DNA of 64,000 bases from Hyphomicrobium sp. (GCF_019753045.1 NZ_JAIELN010000014.1:124001-188000); one strand, 5' to 3'. Numbered from the stretch's first letter, positions 43,363 to 51,777 are shown. The notes: generated from the sequence alone by a model not told the origin. Numbers and translations: made by a program.

Positions 43363-43565
43363 GCTACGTTCCTCCGTATCTGCCGCTCCTCGATGATCTT
43401 CCAGAGCCGCTCGGCGACGTCGTCGCCGGTGCCGATGAAAAACAGGTAGGGATCTCTTCGGAAGGCCATCCAGAGCGCCTCGCTGGTTGAGACCTTTTCG
43501 GCAAACTCCCAGTGATCGATGCACCTGAGGATACGCAGCGCGTTGTGAAATTCCGGCAGGCTCAT
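43359..43565 (-). CDS. Small unknown phage protein
   Basis: 68 residues, Trp-rich (SEALWMAFRRDPYLFFIG). Overlaps both neighbours (ATGA). No family recognised. Confidence 0.5.
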   Translation of the reverse strand: MSLPEFHNALRILRCIDHWEFAEKVSTSEALWMAFRRDPYLFFIGTGDDVAERLWKIIEERQIRRNVA

Positions 43566-43900
43566 TGGACCACCTTCCCCTCTTTTTCGCGCATGGCTTC
43601 GCCGGCCCGGCGGCCGAGCTCGAAAATCTCCTCCGGCGACTTCTGTCCATCCTTGGCGGCGCCGAGGAACGGATGGACGGTGTCGTAGAGCTCTTCAACG
43701 CGCAGACGCGTGGCATGGTCGTAATAGCCCGCGAAATAGCCGACGTTGCGCTTGGCGATGACGGTCAGGAAGGCATCGCTGACGCCCTCCATCGCTTTGC
43801 GCAGCTGCACGATCATGGCATCGAGGCAGGCGTCGGCCTCCGCCCTCGTCTGGACCTCCATGGCCTGCTGCAACAGCTGAAATTGCGGCGAGTCGGTCAT
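43562..43900 (-). CDS. Unknown phage protein after recT
   Basis: 112 residues from the ATG at 43900, sharing one base with the recT stop. Helical, with NVGYFAGYYDHATRLRVEEL. No family recognised; may assist recombination. Confidence 0.5.
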   Translation of the reverse strand: MTDSPQFQLLQQAMEVQTRAEADACLDAMIVQLRKAMEGVSDAFLTVIAKRNVGYFAGYYDHATRLRVEELYDTVHPFLGAAKDGQKSPEEIFELGRRAGEAMREKEGKVVQ

Positions 43901-45039
43901 CACGCCCTCCTGCGCTGGGTCGATGTCGATTTTTTCGCCGTCTTCGAAGGCGACGACAGGCGCTGAACGGCCGCCTGCCACTGCTCGTTGGCGCGCAGCT
44001 TTTCTTCTCGCGTCCCGATGGCGTCCATGTCGGCCTTGAGCTCATGCGCGAGACGTTTCGCGTCGGCAAGCGTCTCGGCCTGCTCGAGGCCGCGCGCAAA
44101 GAGCTCGAAGATGCTTATCGTCGAGGGACCATCCTCCTCGTCGGTGACGCCGAAATCGAGCGAGACGTCCGGCTCGGCCGGCCGCGACGGCATGGCGATA
44201 ACCTCGGCGTCGATCGTCTTGGCGTTTCGAGGCGGCGGCATCGGCTCTTCCGCCGGCGGATTGAGCGGATCGCCGTTTTCGTCGAAATCGTCGAGGCTGT
44301 GGTCTTTGAGCGGATTGTCGCCGGCGGCGCGCGGGCCGAGCAGGTTCTGGCCTTCGAGAACGGGCGCAAAAGCGTCTTCGCGCGTGATGATGCGGCGACC
44401 TTCGTCCGACAGCGGCACCATCTTGGCGCCACGGTGAATGACGCTCTTCTTGGCCATTTCGCCGTACCAGTCGCGCCAGGCCTCGCCGTTGGGGTTCTGG
44501 CTCTTGCGGCGCACGTCCTCGATGTCGTTCCGGAGCATCACGGCGGTGTGGATGATCTGGTCGTTGAGGCCCTTGAAGTGCACGTAGGCGGCGCGCACAA
44601 GGCCACGGTCCTCAACCTCGGTGTTGGGGCGCCAATCGACAATCAGCTTGTTGTCGCGCGTGTAGACCTCGAAGAAATCCGCCTGGTAGACAGCCTGGCA
44701 GTCGATGCCGGTGACGTCGCCGAGGTCCTTCAGGCGCTCGAGGATGCCCTGGTACATGGGCATGTACTGCGCCAGGTACTGCTTGGTCTTTCGCTCGAAG
44801 AACGGCACCAGGATGGCGCGACGGCCATCGAAGATCATGCCGTCGTTGACGGCCTTCTGGCATTCGGCGACGACCGAGACCGGATCGCAGCGGAGCAGCT
44901 CGGGATGGCTTGCCACCCAGACATCAAGAGAGGAGAGGAAGCGGTCGAGCCGGTAGCCCTTCGGCATCAGCTCCTTGAAGCTGTCCTCGTGTCCGCGAAC
45001 ATCCTCACGCAGCGCAAGCGCAGTCGAATAGCGCGACAT
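43900..45039 (-). CDS. recT: RecT-family single-strand annealing protein
   Basis: 379 residues. RecT core: RFLSSLDVWVASHPELLRC, VAECQKAVNDGMIFDG, then QYLAQYMPMYQGILERLKDLG and GLVRAAYVHFKG, ending with EMAKKSVIHRGAKMVPLS. It anneals complementary strands produced by an exonuclease. The last 130 residues are an acidic, proline-containing tail. The partner RecE-like exonuclease is two genes upstream in the same operon, and SSB lies further down the block. Confidence 0.9.
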   Translation of the reverse strand: MSRYSTALALREDVRGHEDSFKELMPKGYRLDRFLSSLDVWVASHPELLRCDPVSVVAECQKAVNDGMIFDGRRAILVPFFERKTKQYLAQYMPMYQGILERLKDLGDVTGIDCQAVYQADFFEVYTRDNKLIVDWRPNTEVEDRGLVRAAYVHFKGLNDQIIHTAVMLRNDIEDVRRKSQNPNGEAWRDWYGEMAKKSVIHRGAKMVPLSDEGRRIITREDAFAPVLEGQNLLGPRAAGDNPLKDHSLDDFDENGDPLNPPAEEPMPPPRNAKTIDAEVIAMPSRPAEPDVSLDFGVTDEEDGPSTISIFELFARGLEQAETLADAKRLAHELKADMDAIGTREEKLRANEQWQAAVQRLSSPSKTAKKSTSTQRRRA

Positions 45040-45428
45040 CAGGCGGCCTCCTGCTTAGCAAAATCCGGCAGCCGCTCCTTGACGAGCTTGAGCGCTTCAT
45101 CGGCGTTGAAGGCCTCCGCCTTGCCGTCGATGGCGGCCAGCAACTGATGCCGGGATTTGAGGCCCAACTGCACGGCGCGGAGCGCGGCGATCGTCTTCAC
45201 AGTCGATGAACCGCACACGTATTTATAGAGCATCCAGATTTTCTCCTCGTAGATCTCGAGGGTGTCGAGGAACAGCACCGCGCCGATGCCGCCCATGACG
45301 TTGTCGGGATCGATGCTCGCGGTTTCCTTGAGGATGTTGGTCAGCACGATCGCGGCGCCTGGATTGCCGCCGGCGAGCTTGACGATGACGTCCATGGTGC
45401 TCAGGTCGAGTGAGTGAATACGGGTCAT
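45039..45428 (-). CDS. Conserved-looking phage protein of unknown function
   Basis: 129 residues. LDLSTMDVIVKLAGGNPGAA, then FLDTLEIYEEKIWMLYKYVC. This pattern resembles a small phage family found in many siphoviruses, function unknown. It shares one base with recT. Confidence 0.6.
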   Translation of the reverse strand: MTRIHSLDLSTMDVIVKLAGGNPGAAIVLTNILKETASIDPDNVMGGIGAVLFLDTLEIYEEKIWMLYKYVCGSSTVKTIAALRAVQLGLKSRHQLLAAIDGKAEAFNADEALKLVKERLPDFAKQEAA

Positions 45429-45462
45429 TTGGCCCCTCTATTGCGAGCAGCTTGATGTTTCA

Positions 45463-45639
45463 TCACCTCAACCCCGCGAAGACGTCGTCCATCAGCTTCA
45501 CCGCCTTGAGGACCTTCTTCTTGGCCTTCGCCAGCTTGCGCTTGTCGGCAGCGCCGTAGGTCTCAAGCTCGGCGATGCGCCGGAGCATCGGTTGGGCGTC
45601 GTCTTGAAAGATGGTTTCGGGACCTTCGACCTTCGTCAT
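45463..45639 (-). CDS. Small basic phage protein
   Basis: 58 residues from the ATG at 45639, overlapping the exonuclease stop by four bases. Mainly one Lys-rich helix (KRKLAKAKKKVLKAVKLM). No family recognised. Confidence 0.5.
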   Translation of the reverse strand: MTKVEGPETIFQDDAQPMLRRIAELETYGAADKRKLAKAKKKVLKAVKLMDDVFAGLR

Positions 45640-46811
45640 GCGGCGTTCCCGAGCCATGAGGGCAGGTCCTGTCCGGTGACGAGCTCGACCGGGTCCATGA
45701 CGAGCCACATTTCGCGGCCGAAGCGTTCGTAGAACTCGGTGTAGGTTTTGAGACCACGCTTCCTGTCATCGCAGGCGAGATCGAAGGCTGGATCATCGCG
45801 GCGGAACTCATAGCCTTTGGCGAGCGGTGGCCCGCCCTTGCCGAACATGACCCACACCCAGGTAAAATCCGTAGTCTTCGCAAAGACGTTGAGCCACTTC
45901 TGCGTCGGCATCGTCGGCCGCTGCACGATCTCGCCGGTGTCTTCGTCGTAATGCTCGAGCGTGCGGCCGCCCGTCATGTCGAAGACCTTGCCCTCAGTGA
46001 CGAACTGGCGTGCCATGTCGCGCGCCGTCTGATAGTGCGCGCACTGCATATCGTAGCGGTACATGGCGATGGCGCGATGGACGAGGCGATCGAAGGTCAA
46101 GTCATCGCGGTTGGTCAGGATCGACTTCAAGTCGACGGTGGCCTTGAGCTTCAGGTAATCGATGCGCGCCTTGCACGGCACGCCGTCCTCGACCCAGAAG
46201 ACCGAAACTTCCGAAAAACCGTCGCGGAACGACGGCTGCAGGTGCGGGTTTTTGGAGATCATGGCGCCGGAGAGCAGGATTTCGGCATGCATGCCGGGCT
46301 TGAGCAAGGTTTTACCGCCAGCCTCGGCGGCAGCGACGATTTCATCCCAAAAGGTCGCCTCGGGGTCGGCAGCCTTGAGGCGCTCGATAAGAACGGCCTT
46401 ATTGCCGGAGACGGGGAGGCCGAGGGCGGCCAGCTTTGCCTTGATGTCGTCGACGATGCGGCAGCAGCCCGGGTATTCATCGATGACCGGCGCCCGCGCG
46501 AAGCTTTCATCGAACGCGCTACGGCCCTCGAGCGTCAGCTTATGGAAGGCGCGGCCCCAGATGTAGGCATCGCTCTCCTTTTTCTCCTCCCGGAGCGGGT
46601 TCATCCAGCTTTCCCACCAGTAGTGTGGGCCGGAATAGCGAAGCCGCGCCACCGAATGCGAGCCGAGCGACGGGTCGGCGTGGTAGACGTCATCGGCCAG
46701 CCCGAAATAGATCCCAGGCGCCATAGGCTGACGCTCAGGCAAGGCGCCAGCCCCTGACGGCTCTGGCGGCGGTTCGGGCGCGAAACTCTCTGGGGAAACG
46801 GACTCGTCCAA
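45636..46811 (-). CDS. RecE/ExoVIII-like PD-(D/E)XK exonuclease with a SAP insert
   Basis: 391 residues. N-terminal YHADPSLGSHSVARL matches the start of ExoVIII-type phage nucleases. The nuclease core has WGRAFHKLTLEG, then VSVFWVED, CKARIDYLK (Asp218) and VDLKS (Asp227-Lys229), and CAHYQTA. A typical SAP motif (DDIKAKLAALGLPVSGNKAV) is inserted at about 121-147, a DNA-binding helix pair. It resects double-stranded DNA for RecT. First gene behind operator copy 7. Confidence 0.85.
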   Translation of the reverse strand: MDESVSPESFAPEPPPEPSGAGALPERQPMAPGIYFGLADDVYHADPSLGSHSVARLRYSGPHYWWESWMNPLREEKKESDAYIWGRAFHKLTLEGRSAFDESFARAPVIDEYPGCCRIVDDIKAKLAALGLPVSGNKAVLIERLKAADPEATFWDEIVAAAEAGGKTLLKPGMHAEILLSGAMISKNPHLQPSFRDGFSEVSVFWVEDGVPCKARIDYLKLKATVDLKSILTNRDDLTFDRLVHRAIAMYRYDMQCAHYQTARDMARQFVTEGKVFDMTGGRTLEHYDEDTGEIVQRPTMPTQKWLNVFAKTTDFTWVWVMFGKGGPPLAKGYEFRRDDPAFDLACDDRKRGLKTYTEFYERFGREMWLVMDPVELVTGQDLPSWLGNAA

Positions 46812-46903
46812 GAGATGACCTCATTAACACTCTGCAACGGGACTCAATCGGCCTTCGGCTGTTGAGCTATTGTCAGAGTATCATCACATTTAACCTCCAT
46901 AAG

Positions 46904-46920
46904 GTCAATGAAGGCTAGAC
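46904..46920. promoter_or_regulatory. Dispersed phage operator, copy 7
   Basis: GTCAAT-GAAGG-CTAGAC, flanked by TTT on one side. On the minus strand its TTGACC end could be the -35 box of the recombination operon, about 95 bp before the exonuclease start. Confidence 0.72.
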
Positions 46921-46933
46921 TTTATGCGCAACA

Positions 46934-46966
46934 AAAGACCGCAACGGCGAATCGCCGGCGGTCTTT
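46934..46966 (-). terminator. Intrinsic terminator after the repressor gene
   Basis: AAAGACCGC pairs with GCGGTCTTT, with an inner stem GGCGA/TCGCC. On the minus strand it ends in TCTTTTGTTG. It separates the repressor transcript from the recombination operon. Confidence 0.8.
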
Positions 46967-46988
46967 CTCGGAATACCAGATGTCAGGG

Positions 46989-47723
46989 TTAGCGGCGGAT
47001 CAGGCGCACATGCTCCACGAGAGTGCCAAGAAAAACAAACTCGGTGTCGGCGGCAATTTCAATATCGTCGTAACCCGGATTGTCGGCGCTCAGCTTGAAG
47101 GGTGCAGTCAGTTTTTTGGTGAGGCCGGAAGCTTTGTAGCGGCGGAAAAAGAGGTCGCCGGATTTGGGTACGCCAATCAAAAAACAATCGCCAGGGTCGG
47201 GCTGGACGGCCGGGTCGATCGTAATAACGTCGCCCTGCATGATCGGGTGTCTGCCGCCGTCCATCGCATTGTCGAAAATCTCAACCGAAATGGCCTTATT
47301 CGAACAGTCGGCATAGCACTGCCGCCGTTCTTGCACTTCTTCCGGCGCGACGTCCCCGATGGCAAATTTGATGATATCGTCGTAGCGGATCTTGGGAACG
47401 AAGCGGCCGCGCGTGACCTTCAATTTGCCAACGGAGCCGCCCTCTTTGGAGCCCCTGTTGCCCGTTAGAATGTAATCGATGGAGCAGCCATAGATCACAG
47501 CCAGTCGCGACATGTCAGTAATAGACAGTTCGGCACGCGCGAGTTCGTAGTGACAGATGCTCTGCTTGGACAGCCCAAGCACCCGTGCAACCTGTTGCTG
47601 GGTCATGTCGGCTTGTTTGCGGGCCTCCTTGAGGCGCTTGCCGATCGCAATTAACTCGTTCTGCATGCTGTTTTTTCGGGGGTCCCTGAGACGCTTGCCG
47701 ATCGCCGTGATGTTATTTTTCAT
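46989..47723 (-). CDS. cI: CI-like phage repressor (S24 fold, cleavage residues lost)
   Basis: 244 residues from the ATG at 47723 (SD TGGAAG); an ATG at 47666 is also possible. The N-terminus is a duplicated 19-residue unit, followed by an XRE helix-turn-helix (about 22-85: MTQQQVARVLGLSKQSICHYE). The C-terminal half is the LexA/CI S24 fold (IMQGDVITIDPAVQPDPGDC). The catalytic Ser in xNSM is Ala153 (DNAMDG) and the Lys is Arg194/195 (LFFRRYK), so self-cleavage is unlikely. It keeps lysogeny by binding the dispersed operators. Confidence 0.85.
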   Translation of the reverse strand: MKNNITAIGKRLRDPRKNSMQNELIAIGKRLKEARKQADMTQQQVARVLGLSKQSICHYELARAELSITDMSRLAVIYGCSIDYILTGNRGSKEGGSVGKLKVTRGRFVPKIRYDDIIKFAIGDVAPEEVQERRQCYADCSNKAISVEIFDNAMDGGRHPIMQGDVITIDPAVQPDPGDCFLIGVPKSGDLFFRRYKASGLTKKLTAPFKLSADNPGYDDIEIAADTEFVFLGTLVEHVRLIRR

Positions 47724-47761
47724 CCGGCTTCCATTACAATGAGGGGATAAGGGGTCAAGCA

Positions 47762-47778
47762 GTCAAGTTCGACTAGAC
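47762..47778. promoter_or_regulatory. Dispersed phage operator, copy 8 (switch)
   Basis: GTCAAG-TTCGA-CTAGAC in the gap between the divergent repressor and Cro-like genes. A single half-site GTCAAG starts at 47754 and a CTTAAC half-site at 47808. This places the dyad family at the lysis-lysogeny switch. Confidence 0.78.
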
Positions 47779-47786
47779 TATAGCGA

Positions 47787-47815
47787 TTGACAAAAAATAT
47801 CATGGTGCTTAACTT
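47787..47815 (+). promoter_or_regulatory. Rightward early promoter candidate (PR)
   Basis: TTGACA, 17 bp, then TAACTT. The -35 box is perfect, the -10 box is weak and overlaps the CTTAAC half-site at 47808. It would drive the Cro-like gene 40 bp downstream. Confidence 0.5.
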
Positions 47816-47854
47816 CCGTTGGCGTAAGTTGCTTGGTCAAAATAGAGAACCTGT

Positions 47855-48241
47855 ATGTCAGCTTTTTTCGACATTGCCCCAAAGTCCGGAATGGGACGAA
47901 CGTCGAGCAACGACTTGGTTAAGGAAGAGACAAAGCTATCGCCTCCCAAGTCGCGGAAATTGAACCTGAAGGGCGGTCCTCGCCGTGACGCGCATTCCCG
48001 CGACCTCCTCCGTGATGAGGCGCTTCTGCGGGCCTTTCGCGCCGTTGGCGGCCAATCGGCCCTGGCCCTGCTTCTCAACCGCAGCAAGCAGGCCACCTGG
48101 CACTGGCTGCGCGTGCCATCGCAATACGTGCTGAAAGTCGAAGAACTCACGGGCATCTCTCGCTACGAGCTGCGACCGGATCTCTACCCCCGCGAAGAGG
48201 TTCGCAAGGGCGCCGGCAAGGAGGTTTCACGGGCGCATTAG
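47855..48241 (+). CDS. Cro/YdaS-like DNA-binding protein
   Basis: 128 residues. The C-terminal half, ALLRAFRAVGGQSALALLLN, then SKQATWHWLRVPSQYVLKVE and GISRYELRPDLYP, is the YdaS/Cro-type helix-turn-helix with its typical RPDIYP-like end. The N-terminal 50 residues are extra and basic. It lies divergent from the repressor and is the natural counter-regulator. The start at 47855 has only a weak ribosome site. Confidence 0.75.
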   Translation: MSAFFDIAPKSGMGRTSSNDLVKEETKLSPPKSRKLNLKGGPRRDAHSRDLLRDEALLRAFRAVGGQSALALLLNRSKQATWHWLRVPSQYVLKVEELTGISRYELRPDLYPREEVRKGAGKEVSRAH

Positions 48242-48362
48242 TTTCGTTGGATGTCAACAGTATCACCCTCCTTTATCCCTAGTGCCAGTTCGGCCCAAGG
48301 CCCTAGTTCGAGTGGCGTAGCGGCAATAGTCGCAGAGAAATAACGCAACCGAACAGGGACCC

Positions 48363-49028
48363 ATGGCCCAGAAGCCTCCGCAACCGAAAGCGACGTACGC
48401 CAGCGTTAATCCGCCGTGGTCGGAGCGCGACGAACAACACCTGATTGCCGGCTGGAACAAGGGCAAAAACTCAACCCAACTCGGCTTTGAGCTCAACCGT
48501 AGCGCCAGCGCCATCGTCGGCAAAGTCATCCGCCTACGGAAGAGTGGTGTCAATCTCGTTGACCACGAACGGCCGCTGATCACGCCCAACAGCCCAAGAC
48601 CGGCGTCGGCGCGTCGGGAGAAAAATTCTCCAGAGCCGCAATCGTCGAGCCAGGCGCTGGTCACACCACGATGCACGCCCTCGCCCATAGCACGCAAGCA
48701 TCTGCAAGTACGTCGAAAAAAATGCACCACCGGTGTCTGGCCGGAGGATCTCGCCGATCATCATTGCCGGTGGCCGAAGGGCGACCCGCAGGACAAGGAG
48801 TTCCATCATTGCGGCAAACAAAGAGCTCCTGGGATCTCGTACTGTCCCTCGCACGCAAAGCTTGCCTTTCCGCAGCTGACTTCTTCGCAGATGTCGGCGA
48901 TGACGACGATCGCCGACGCGATGGAGGCGGCACGCAAGAAAGGTCAGCCGCAACCCTTTCGCAATCCCGTCGCGGCGCTGAAAGATTGCCAAGAGTCGTT
49001 GAAGCGCAAAGAGCTCTCAACCAGCTGA
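48363..49028 (+). CDS. Phage GcrA-like regulator
   Basis: 221 residues. N-terminal SANT-like DNA-binding part WSERDEQHLIAGWNKGKNST, then FELNRSASAIVGKVIRLRKSG; C-terminal zinc-like part CRWPKGDPQDKEFHHCG and YCPSHAKLAF. Both match GcrA, the alphaproteobacterial cell-cycle regulator that works with sigma70 at CcrM-methylated sites. A phage copy may tie replication genes to the host cell cycle or the methylation state. Second gene of the rightward early block. Confidence 0.8.
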   Translation: MAQKPPQPKATYASVNPPWSERDEQHLIAGWNKGKNSTQLGFELNRSASAIVGKVIRLRKSGVNLVDHERPLITPNSPRPASARREKNSPEPQSSSQALVTPRCTPSPIARKHLQVRRKKCTTGVWPEDLADHHCRWPKGDPQDKEFHHCGKQRAPGISYCPSHAKLAFPQLTSSQMSAMTTIADAMEAARKKGQPQPFRNPVAALKDCQESLKRKELSTS

Positions 49029-49378
49029 AGTCGCCTGCCGACGACGGAGATCTTTCGTCCGACCTCGCGATCGACGTCGAGCTGCCGCTGCCCCGTAGCA
49101 TCCAACCGGAGTCGATCGCCTCGTGGGTCATCGACGCCTTGACGATCATCTCCAATTCGGGTGCACGCGTCGTCGAAGGCCCAGCGGCTTTGCTGATCGA
49201 ATTGCCACACCGCATCGTTCACGGCACTCCATCCGGCGTCCTTTACTCGGTTGAACTTGTCAAAGCGCTTCTGATGCGCGAGAAATTCGTCGAAGGTCCA
49301 GAGGCTCTTGCCGACGTGTGTATTCGGCAAGGCGAACGCCCTGGCATCTATGTTGCGCTGAAGCCGTTCGCGGTCTGA
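48986..49378 (+). CDS. Unknown phage protein after gcrA
   Basis: About 130 residues from a TTG at 48986, within the end of the gcrA-like gene; the exact start is uncertain. Core ESIASWVIDALTIISNSGAR and GTPSGVLYSVELVKALLMREK. No family recognised. Confidence 0.45.
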   Translation: MPRVVEAQRALNQLKSPADDGDLSSDLAIDVELPLPRSIQPESIASWVIDALTIISNSGARVVEGPAALLIELPHRIVHGTPSGVLYSVELVKALLMREKFVEGPEALADVCIRQGERPGIYVALKPFAV

Positions 49379-49515
49379 CGCCGATCTTCTAGTCCAGTCG
49401 GTATAGTCGGTAATCAGCGCGCCTCTCGCTTTGCGAGATCGCCCCCAGTCGATCCAATTCAAGTTCATTTGCAGCGGTGCGCAACGGCGTCCCGCTCACG
49501 AGGGGACTTTGCCAA

Positions 49516-50862
49516 ATGCCAACCAAAGATGAAATTCTGCGGGGAGGCGACGCTGCGATCGGCAGCGCGTTGATCCTTGTTTTTCTGTCGGCGTCGTTCA
49601 TGGCCGATCTCTACGGCGTCTCCGCCGTCATGGACAACCAGCTCTCGATCTGGAACCAGTGTCTGATCGCCGGCGGGTGCGTCATGGTCAAGGCTTGCGG
49701 CCTGATCAAGACGCGCTCCGCCTGGCGTGACGGCTTCTGGCCCTCCGCCATCGCCATGGGCTTTCTAACGGTCATGGCGCTCGTCGTCTCGATCACCAAC
49801 GAGATGACCTACTACAACACCAACTACTCCGGGAAATCGGCGCGCCTCGCTGGCGACGTCACGGTGTCGATGGATACCGCCAAGGAAAAATCCGAGATCG
49901 AGGATCGCCTTGCCAAGGCCGGCAGCCTTCGCCCGCGCGGCACCATCGAAGGCGAAATCACGGAAGCACTGGCGTCGCCCGTTAAAGGCGACCGCGCCGA
50001 ACGCTCGCTCGGCATGCTGACGAAGAACTGCACGGCGGCGAAGAGTCCGCATTACGATCAGTGCCGCGATGTTCTCTCGCTGCGCTCCGAACTTGCCAAT
50101 GCCATCGAGCTCGCGCCGCAGGTCGAAAAGGATCAGGCGCGGCTCGAAGTCATTCGCGCCTCCAAGGCCTGGGTGACCACGATCGGCGAGGTCAATCCCG
50201 GCGCCGGCTTCTGGGTGCGCTCCTACAATCGCTTCGTTGATTGGAAGGGCTGGGGCAAGGAGCATTACATCACCAACCAGGACGGCCAGGATGCACTCGT
50301 CGTCGTGCTCATGCTGGTGCTGCAGAGCTTGAATTTGTTCCTGCCCTTCGCCTGGTTCTACAAGAAGGCAGACAGCGTTGCCGTCAAGAAGGCCATCGCC
50401 GGCCTCGTCGATCGCGCGAGCGACATGCCGTTGGCCGTCGAGAAGATCTCCAACGACAACGCGCGTATCGAAACCAAGAAGGCGGTCAAAAGGCTGGAGG
50501 CTGCAGCGACGGAGATTTCCGTCGCCAAGCCGAAGCCGATTGCGCTTCTGAAGAACAACGACATCAAGGGATTTGCCGATCGGTGCTGCGTTTTCAACCC
50601 TGGCTTTGCAGTACATCAGGGCGATGCGTACGCCGCATATCTGCAGGCCATCGGTGACAAGAACCCGCTGAGCTCGAAAGCCTTCCGCCAGCAACTCATG
50701 CTTCTGCCTGAGGCGCTGGGCGTGACGGAGTTCACCGGCTCGACGGGACAGAAGAGCTACAAGGGTTTCAAGCTGACACCGGTTGGCCTGCAGCTCCTTG
50801 GCAATGATCCCATGATTACGGCCGCCGACGCGGTGAAGGACAGGTTCGCCGACGCCGCCTGA
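49516..50862 (+). CDS. Membrane protein with primase-type winged-helix tail
   Basis: 448 residues; the ATG at 49516 follows GAGGGG. Three membrane helices in the first 95 residues (IGSALILVFLSASFMADLYG, CLIAGGCVMVKACGLI, AIAMGFLTVMALVVSI), a long soluble helical part, and a fourth span near 260-280 (VVVLMLVLQSLNLFLPFAWF). The tail (about 350-440), AYAAYLQAIGDKNPLSSKAF and TGQKSYKGFKLT, resembles the winged helix at the end of D5/P4-type primases. It stands just before dnaB. Perhaps a membrane anchor for the replisome; this is inference. Confidence 0.55.
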   Translation: MPTKDEILRGGDAAIGSALILVFLSASFMADLYGVSAVMDNQLSIWNQCLIAGGCVMVKACGLIKTRSAWRDGFWPSAIAMGFLTVMALVVSITNEMTYYNTNYSGKSARLAGDVTVSMDTAKEKSEIEDRLAKAGSLRPRGTIEGEITEALASPVKGDRAERSLGMLTKNCTAAKSPHYDQCRDVLSLRSELANAIELAPQVEKDQARLEVIRASKAWVTTIGEVNPGAGFWVRSYNRFVDWKGWGKEHYITNQDGQDALVVVLMLVLQSLNLFLPFAWFYKKADSVAVKKAIAGLVDRASDMPLAVEKISNDNARIETKKAVKRLEAAATEISVAKPKPIALLKNNDIKGFADRCCVFNPGFAVHQGDAYAAYLQAIGDKNPLSSKAFRQQLMLLPEALGVTEFTGSTGQKSYKGFKLTPVGLQLLGNDPMITAADAVKDRFADAA

Positions 50863-51777
50863 CCCGCCGGCGCTTTTCTGTTTGCGCCGAGCGGGCACGT
50901 GCGTTGCGTTGGTTCGCGTCTGTTCGCGTTGGAGTGAGTGAGCGTTTCACCAGGATGATTGAATGACAGTGAAAACTCGCAAATCGCATGAGCCCGGCAG
51001 CCGTTCACGGCCGCCGTAGGAAGAGGGAGAAACTTCCACATGCTCACACGGCCTCGGAAGCCTGGAGCAACCGGCGACATCCCCAATGTCTGAGCCGCGT
51101 ACAGTCTTCCGAGGATCTGACTTCCGACCCAAGCACTAGCGTAAGGCGTCCGCCAGTCTCCCGTTCCGCAACCATCAGGGCTCCCTGGATTTGATCCACA
51201 CCCTCCGGTCTCCGGTTCGAGTTGCATCAGGAGAGGCAATTGGGACACGGGTCGACCCGATTGCGGCGGAACGATCCTAGAACTCCTGGCAAGCCCATTG
51301 CGAAGCGATGCGAGGGCATGTCAGTTTCGGCGAGTTAAATTTGCTGAAACCTTCTTGGCCGCTTGGCCACATCGTTCCAGCAGCCTTAATCGACGGTGCG
51401 ATGGCGTAGCTCGGGCCCCGGCTACGCAAGCGACGAAAGGGGCTCCTTCCTTCCAGTAAACGTGCGTAAGGTTCGCGCTTTTGCCTGTGTTTTCGGGCAA
51501 AAGTTTAACCCGGTCACTCTTGCGAGCAACCGGGCCAAGTCGCGAATTTAGGAGAACCCCCTAGACGCTGGAAATCCAGTCCAACGGAAACAGCATCACG
51601 GGAACGCACCATGAGTATCAGCTTGCTTGACCTCTCGCAATGGCGAGACGCGCAAATCGAGTCGGTGCTCAAGCGGGCTGGGGATGAACCCGGCTGAATT
51701 TCTCCAGTGGCGTGCAGCGTGTGCGTGACGGTGACGGCCAGGCATCGGGCCCGGCTTGAGCAGATGGGGAAATTCTC
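50863..51777. other. 915-bp gap in the rightward early block
   Basis: No large gene fits. It contains tandem GTTCGCGT words at about 50,912-50,928, a strong hairpin at 51,404-51,427 (GCGTAGC / GCTACGC), two smaller hairpins at 51,481-51,534, and one 28-codon frame at 51,611-51,697 (MSISLLDLSQWRDAQIES). The size is remarkable in a block where genes overlap. It may hold a promoter, an RNA or a replication site. Confidence 0.4.

Noticed and set aside
43900-45147. A 367-codon plus-strand frame opposite recT
   Set aside because: RecT is well supported; the opposite frame shows only Val/Ala/Asp-rich filler.
47855-48241. YdaS/YdaT toxin-antitoxin function for the Cro-like gene
   Set aside because: No YdaT-like partner follows; position opposite the repressor fits Cro.
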